Shown: positions 5,369-8,365 of the stretch, in pieces | Numbering within the stretch: position 1 is the first letter of the stretch | How the letters are laid out: every line of letters begins with the position of its first letter | The notes under the pieces: generated by a model | Told to the model about the DNA's origin: nothing | The model's database searches: none | Seen by the model: the letters and a program-made list of their open reading frames with translations, nothing else | Program-made: the position numbers and the translations under genes | From: JAVBLV01 sp031553195 | Lineage (GTDB): Bacteria > Bacteroidota > Bacteroidia > Bacteroidales > P3 | Reading direction: 5' to 3' | DNA length: 8,365 nt | Assembly: GCA_031553195.1 (NCBI GenBank) | Contig: JAVBLV010000065.1 | Span: forward strand, 1 to 8,365

Positions 5369-7651
5369 TTAAGAGTTCAATGTTTTGATATACTCATGAA
5401 TGGCTCTTGCCGCATTTCTCCCTGCTCCCATCGCTAAAATAACGGTCGCGGCGCCTGTAACGGCGTCTCCTCCCGCAAAAATTCCTTGTCGAGAAGTTTG
5501 TCCGGTATCTTCATTGGCAATAATACCTCCCCAACTTTCCGTTTCCAATCCTTGAGTCGTTGAGCTTATTAACGGATTGGGATTAGTTCCTAAAGACATT
5601 ATCACGGAATCCGTTTCAATAATATAATTTGAACCTGGGATTTCAGAAAAACTCCTTCTTCCAGAGGCGTCGGGTTCTCCTAATTCCATTTTCACGCATT
5701 CAATACCTGCGACCCATCCGTTTTCATTGCCTAAAATAGCGGTAGGATTCGTTTGAAAATGAAACCGGATACCTTCCTCTTTGGCATGATGAATTTCTTC
5801 CACGCGGGCAGGCATTTCTTTTTCGGAACGACGATATATCAAATGAACTTCCGCTCCCAAGCGTTTGGCTGTGCGGGCCGCATCCATGGCAACATTTCCG
5901 CCTCCTACCACGCAAGCCCTTTTTCCTATAAATATAGGAGTTTCATAACCAGATGCATAAGCCTTCATCAAATTGGAACGGGTTAAAATTTCATTAGCAG
6001 ATAATACGCCGTTCAAATTTTCGCCAGGAATATTCATAAACTTGGGTAAACCCGCCCCTGAAGCTATAAAGACAGCTTTAAAATCATGTTTTTGCATTAA
6101 CTCGTCTATTGTTATAGACTTCCCGATTACGACATTGGGTTCAATTTTTACGCCCAATGCGCGGACATTGTCAATTTCGTATTGAACCACTCGTTTTTTA
6201 GGCAAGCGAAATTCAGGAATACCATAAGTAAGAACTCCCCCCGGTTCGTGCAACGCTTCGAAAATAGTTACATCATACCCCATTTTAGCTAAATCGCCCG
6301 CGCAAGTCAAACCTGCAGGCCCGCTGCCTACTATAGCAACTTTAGATTTGTTTTTAACTGTTGGAGGAACAGGCTTTATATTGTTGATCCTAGACCAATC
6401 GGCGACAAAACGCTCCAAATATCCAATGGCAACCGCTTCCCCTTTCTTCCCCAAAATACAACTGCCTTCACATTGGACTTCCTGTGGACAAACGCGTCCG
6501 CATACGGCGGGCAAAGCAGAATCTTCCGCCAGAATATGGGTTGCCGCTTCGAAATTTCTATTTTTAATTTCCCGTATAAAATCCGGAATTTTTATTGAAA
6601 CCGGACATTGGCTAACACATAAAGGTTTTTTACATTGAATACAACGCGAAGCTTCCGCTATTGCTTCTTCTTCGCTATAGCCGTAAGTAACCTCCTCAAA
6701 GTTCGTGTTCCGGATGTTCGGATCTTGTTCGCGAACTTTTATACGACCATTGGGAGAATGAATATGGCTCGCATATTGACTTTCCTGAACGACCGAGGTC
6801 AAATTGCATTTATGTTCCGAAGTATCGGTTGCTATTTCGTAAGTCTTATACATGCCTTGCCGACGCATGGCCTCATCAAAATCAACCAAATGAGCATCAA
6901 ATTCGGGACCGTCTACACAAGTAAATTTTCTCTTTCCACCCACGCTTACGCGACAGGCGCCGCACATCCCGGTTCCGTCGACCATCAAAGTATTTAAACT
7001 GACAACCGTTTTAATGTTATACTGCTTGGTCAGTTGAGCGACAAACTTCATCATAATCATGGGACCGACAGCAATTACCTCGTCATAAGTTTTCCCCTCT
7101 TCTTCAATCAATTGCTTTATTTTCCCGGTAACTAATCCCCTAAATCCATAAGACCCGTCGTCGGTTGCAGGATAATAATTCTTAACCACAGCACGGATTT
7201 CTTCTTCCAGGATCAACAGATCTTTGGTTTTGCTCCCAACAACAATGTCAACGTCTATTCCATTTAGTTTCATCCATTTTACTTGGGGATATACCGGCGC
7301 GGTACCTACGCCTCCGGCCACAAACAAGAATTTCTTTTTCCGAAGTTGTTCTACGCTTTCATGTATAAATTCCGACTCGCGTCCCAACGGGCCTACAAAA
7401 TCAGTAAAGTAATCTCCCTCTTTTAACGTTGCCATTTTTTGAGTAGATTTCCCTACTGCTTGAAATACGATGGTAATACTTCCTTTATCTCGATTATAAT
7501 CGCAGATGGTAAGCGGAATACGCTCAGACTTCTCATCGATAATCGCAATTAAAAATTGACCGGGTTTGGCAGAGCGGGCAATCCAGGGGGAATAAACGTC
7601 CATCCAATAAATGTTCGGAGCTAAAATTCTTTTTTCTAATATTTTATACAT
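5369..7651 (-). CDS. Fused NfnAB/SudBA-type NADH-ferredoxin:NADP oxidoreductase (DHOD B NAD-binding subunit / GltD-like fusion)
   Basis: A 760-residue cytoplasmic iron-sulfur flavoprotein joining two subunits that are separate in many organisms. Residues 1-~265 are a ferredoxin-reductase-like module: FAD motif RIPLT (44-48), NAD-binding VAGGVGTAP (111-119), and a [2Fe-2S] site with Cys230, Cys233 and Cys245, where Asp225 takes the place of the first Cys of the PyrK pattern, as known for NfnA. Residues ~310-760 are a GltD-like module: two [4Fe-4S] sites (Cys337/340/345/349 and Cys384/388/394/398), FAD motif GSGPAG (442-447), NADP motif GGGNVA (583-588), and a C-terminal FAD contact GIFAGGDAVTGAATV. 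The family reversibly couples NADPH oxidation to reduction of NAD and low-potential ferredoxin by flavin bifurcation. Sulfide dehydrogenase (SudAB) and glutamate synthase small subunit are common alternative names, but no gltB-like large subunit is present here. The fusion has no visible break. Confidence 0.93.
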   Translation of the reverse strand: MYKILEKRILAPNIYWMDVYSPWIARSAKPGQFLIAIIDEKSERIPLTICDYNRDKGSITIVFQAVGKSTQKMATLKEGDYFTDFVGPLGRESEFIHESVEQLRKKKFLFVAGGVGTAPVYPQVKWMKLNGIDVDIVVGSKTKDLLILEEEIRAVVKNYYPATDDGSYGFRGLVTGKIKQLIEEEGKTYDEVIAVGPMIMMKFVAQLTKQYNIKTVVSLNTLMVDGTGMCGACRVSVGGKRKFTCVDGPEFDAHLVDFDEAMRRQGMYKTYEIATDTSEHKCNLTSVVQESQYASHIHSPNGRIKVREQDPNIRNTNFEEVTYGYSEEEAIAEASRCIQCKKPLCVSQCPVSIKIPDFIREIKNRNFEAATHILAEDSALPAVCGRVCPQEVQCEGSCILGKKGEAVAIGYLERFVADWSRINNIKPVPPTVKNKSKVAIVGSGPAGLTCAGDLAKMGYDVTIFEALHEPGGVLTYGIPEFRLPKKRVVQYEIDNVRALGVKIEPNVVIGKSITIDELMQKHDFKAVFIASGAGLPKFMNIPGENLNGVLSANEILTRSNLMKAYASGYETPIFIGKRACVVGGGNVAMDAARTAKRLGAEVHLIYRRSEKEMPARVEEIHHAKEEGIRFHFQTNPTAILGNENGWVAGIECVKMELGEPDASGRRSFSEIPGSNYIIETDSVIMSLGTNPNPLISSTTQGLETESWGGIIANEDTGQTSRQGIFAGGDAVTGAATVILAMGAGRNAARAIHEYIKTLNS

Positions 7652-7685
7652 ACTTATCGCGTTCTCGGAAGGATTAAAATTTTCG

Positions 7686-7717
7686 CAAATGTAAGGATTT
7701 CCTTTTTAAAAATCAAG
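7686..7717 (-). promoter_or_regulatory. Bacteroidota-type promoter of the nfn-like fusion gene
   Basis: On the minus strand, cTTG (7717-7714) and TACATTTG (7693-7686) are separated by exactly 20 bp. This matches the Bacteroidota housekeeping pattern TTTG, 19-21 bp, TAnnTTTG with one mismatch in the -33 box. The start of transcription would fall near 7679, leaving a leader of roughly 28 nt before the ATG at 7651. No strong Shine-Dalgarno sequence is visible in the leader, which is usual in this phylum. Confidence 0.6.
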
Positions 7718-7767
7718 ATGGCTTTGAATCGGGCAATAAAAAACTTTACGTTTTCAAATTTATTTAG

Positions 7768-7921
7768 CCCGCATTATTCATGGTATTTCCATAAGTTATT
7801 GAATATCGAATACTTCAAAGATTTGGCAATACCCAAAAATTGGGTGTCTATATTTTATTGTGAAATTAGTAATTATCAATAAGTTAATGTCTTGTCCATA
7901 TTTTGAGATGAATAATGCGGG
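7768..7921. mobile_element. Probable MITE (154 bp) with 14-bp perfect TIRs and TTAG target duplication
   Basis: The stretch begins CCCGCATTATTCAT (7768-7781) and ends with its exact reverse complement ATGAATAATGCGGG (7908-7921). Immediately outside both ends stands the same four bases in direct orientation, TTAG (7764-7767 and 7922-7925), as expected of a target-site duplication. The interior is AT-rich and non-coding. It contains a short perfect hairpin (ACCCAA AAA TTGGGT, 7831-7845) and a second imperfect inner inverted pair (taagttattga near 7792, and its near complement near 7879). No transposase is encoded, so mobilisation in trans is assumed. Ends starting with CC and a 4-bp duplication would fit the IS1380 family; a TTAG target would also fit the YTAR preference of IS5-type elements. 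Family assignment is inference. Confidence 0.6.
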
Positions 7922-7980
7922 TTAGAAACGGAAGTTTGGATTGAAAAGGGAATGGGAAATAAATTCTTAGGTATAGGCAC

Positions 7981-8364
7981 TTAAGCCGCTGCATCTATCT
8001 TGTTGTTATTTAGTCTTATTGGTTTTCCATAAACCATTTTTTTGATAGTCAAATCGAAGATTGACCCCATATCATTTCTTCTATTATACCTGTAATGATA
8101 TTCGTTCAGATATCCTTGTACATGTTCTTTTGAACAATGGTGATGGATACCGCGCAACCAACCTTGTATGTTCATAATATGAATGTGCAGCTGTTTAAAA
8201 TTTGCACCATTATTTGAAGGTATGTGTTCTAATTTATACTCTTTTTTTAATGGCAAATAACCTTTCCATTCATCAGAAACCACCTCCGCTTCTTTGCTAA
8301 TATAGGACTTGAAGAAAGGTTCAAATTCTTTCGCAGAAGATCGGTTAATAACCTGAGCATAGGC
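7981..8364 (-). CDS. IS1595-family (ISXO2-like) transposase, C-terminal part, cut by window end
   Basis: The frame is open to the window edge; the apparent start at 8283 is an internal GTG. Residues such as AYAQVINRSSAKEFEPFF continue upstream of it, so 127 C-terminal residues are visible. VVSDEWKGY is the conserved block around the second catalytic aspartate of ISXO2-like DDE transposases. HIHIMNIQGWLRGIHHHCSKEH followed by YLNEYHYRYNRRN is the C-terminal block of the family (usually H.N.iE.....lRG.HH.vs..H...Yl.E..yR.NRR). In this protein the position usually holding Glu in the NxIEG block appears as MNIQG, suggesting a subgroup with Asn as third catalytic residue, or loss of activity; that cannot be settled here. 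The gene stops normally with TAA. The N-terminal zinc-ribbon and first Asp lie outside the window. Confidence 0.85.
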   Translation of the reverse strand, partial: AYAQVINRSSAKEFEPFFKSYISKEAEVVSDEWKGYLPLKKEYKLEHIPSNNGANFKQLHIHIMNIQGWLRGIHHHCSKEHVQGYLNEYHYRYNRRNDMGSIFDLTIKKMVYGKPIRLNNNKIDAAA

Positions 8365-8365
8365 T

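Noticed and set aside
6348..6997. Two plus-strand ORFs (96 and 120 residues) opposite the nfn-like gene
   Set aside because: They run antisense to the conserved iron-sulfur and linker part of a clear 760-residue protein and show no independent motif.
1..8365. CRISPR array, tRNA or rRNA genes
   Set aside because: No short regularly spaced direct repeats, and no cloverleaf-like or conserved rRNA stretches were seen on either strand.

Overview
The window comes from an AT-rich member of the Bacteroidota, probably an anaerobic Bacteroidales-like lineage (inference). Four things point there: a secreted hydrolase with a C-terminal type IX secretion (T9SS) sorting domain; lipoproteins whose acylated Cys is followed by an acidic CEKEDE stretch like the Bacteroidota surface lipoprotein export signal; a fused NfnAB/SudBA-type flavoprotein of the kind found in anaerobic Bacteroidota; and a promoter of the Bacteroidota type (TTG, 20 bp, TAnnTTTG).

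Positions 3-4375 (+ strand) form one tightly packed, partly overlapping operon. It is built from at least three tandem copies of the same two-gene cassette: a small surface-type lipoprotein with one beta-sandwich domain, followed by the N-terminus of a secreted alpha/beta hydrolase. In the first two cassettes the hydrolase is only a 75-80 residue stub (signal peptide plus mature N-terminus). In the third it continues into a full 933-residue T9SS-exported lipase/esterase-like enzyme. The first lipoprotein is cut by the window edge, so the array may continue upstream. The lipoprotein copies keep nearly identical ends but have diverged in the middle, and the second has lost the ancestral ATG (now ATA). 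This expanded, mosaic lipoprotein/hydrolase array is the most unusual content. The lipoproteins and the hydrolase are both predicted to reach the cell surface and so could interact there; whether as anchor, inhibitor, immunity or specificity factor is open.

Positions 4388-4746 hold a truncated, frameshifted ISAs1-family insertion sequence remnant, ending within about 15 bp of the hydrolase stop codon. On the minus strand, 4825-5142 encodes thioredoxin. 5369-7651 encodes a 760-residue fusion of an FNR-like FAD/NAD/[2Fe-2S] subunit with a GltD-like FAD/NADP/two [4Fe-4S] subunit, the NfnAB electron-bifurcating transhydrogenase architecture, with a good promoter directly upstream. Both minus-strand genes are redox housekeeping functions and appear unrelated to the plus-strand operon.

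The 329-bp gap 7652-7980 holds that promoter and a probable 154-bp MITE (7768-7921) with perfect 14-bp terminal inverted repeats and a flanking TTAG direct repeat. The window ends in the C-terminal part of an IS1595-family (ISXO2-like) transposase on the minus strand, so the nfn-like gene lies between mobile DNA on both sides.
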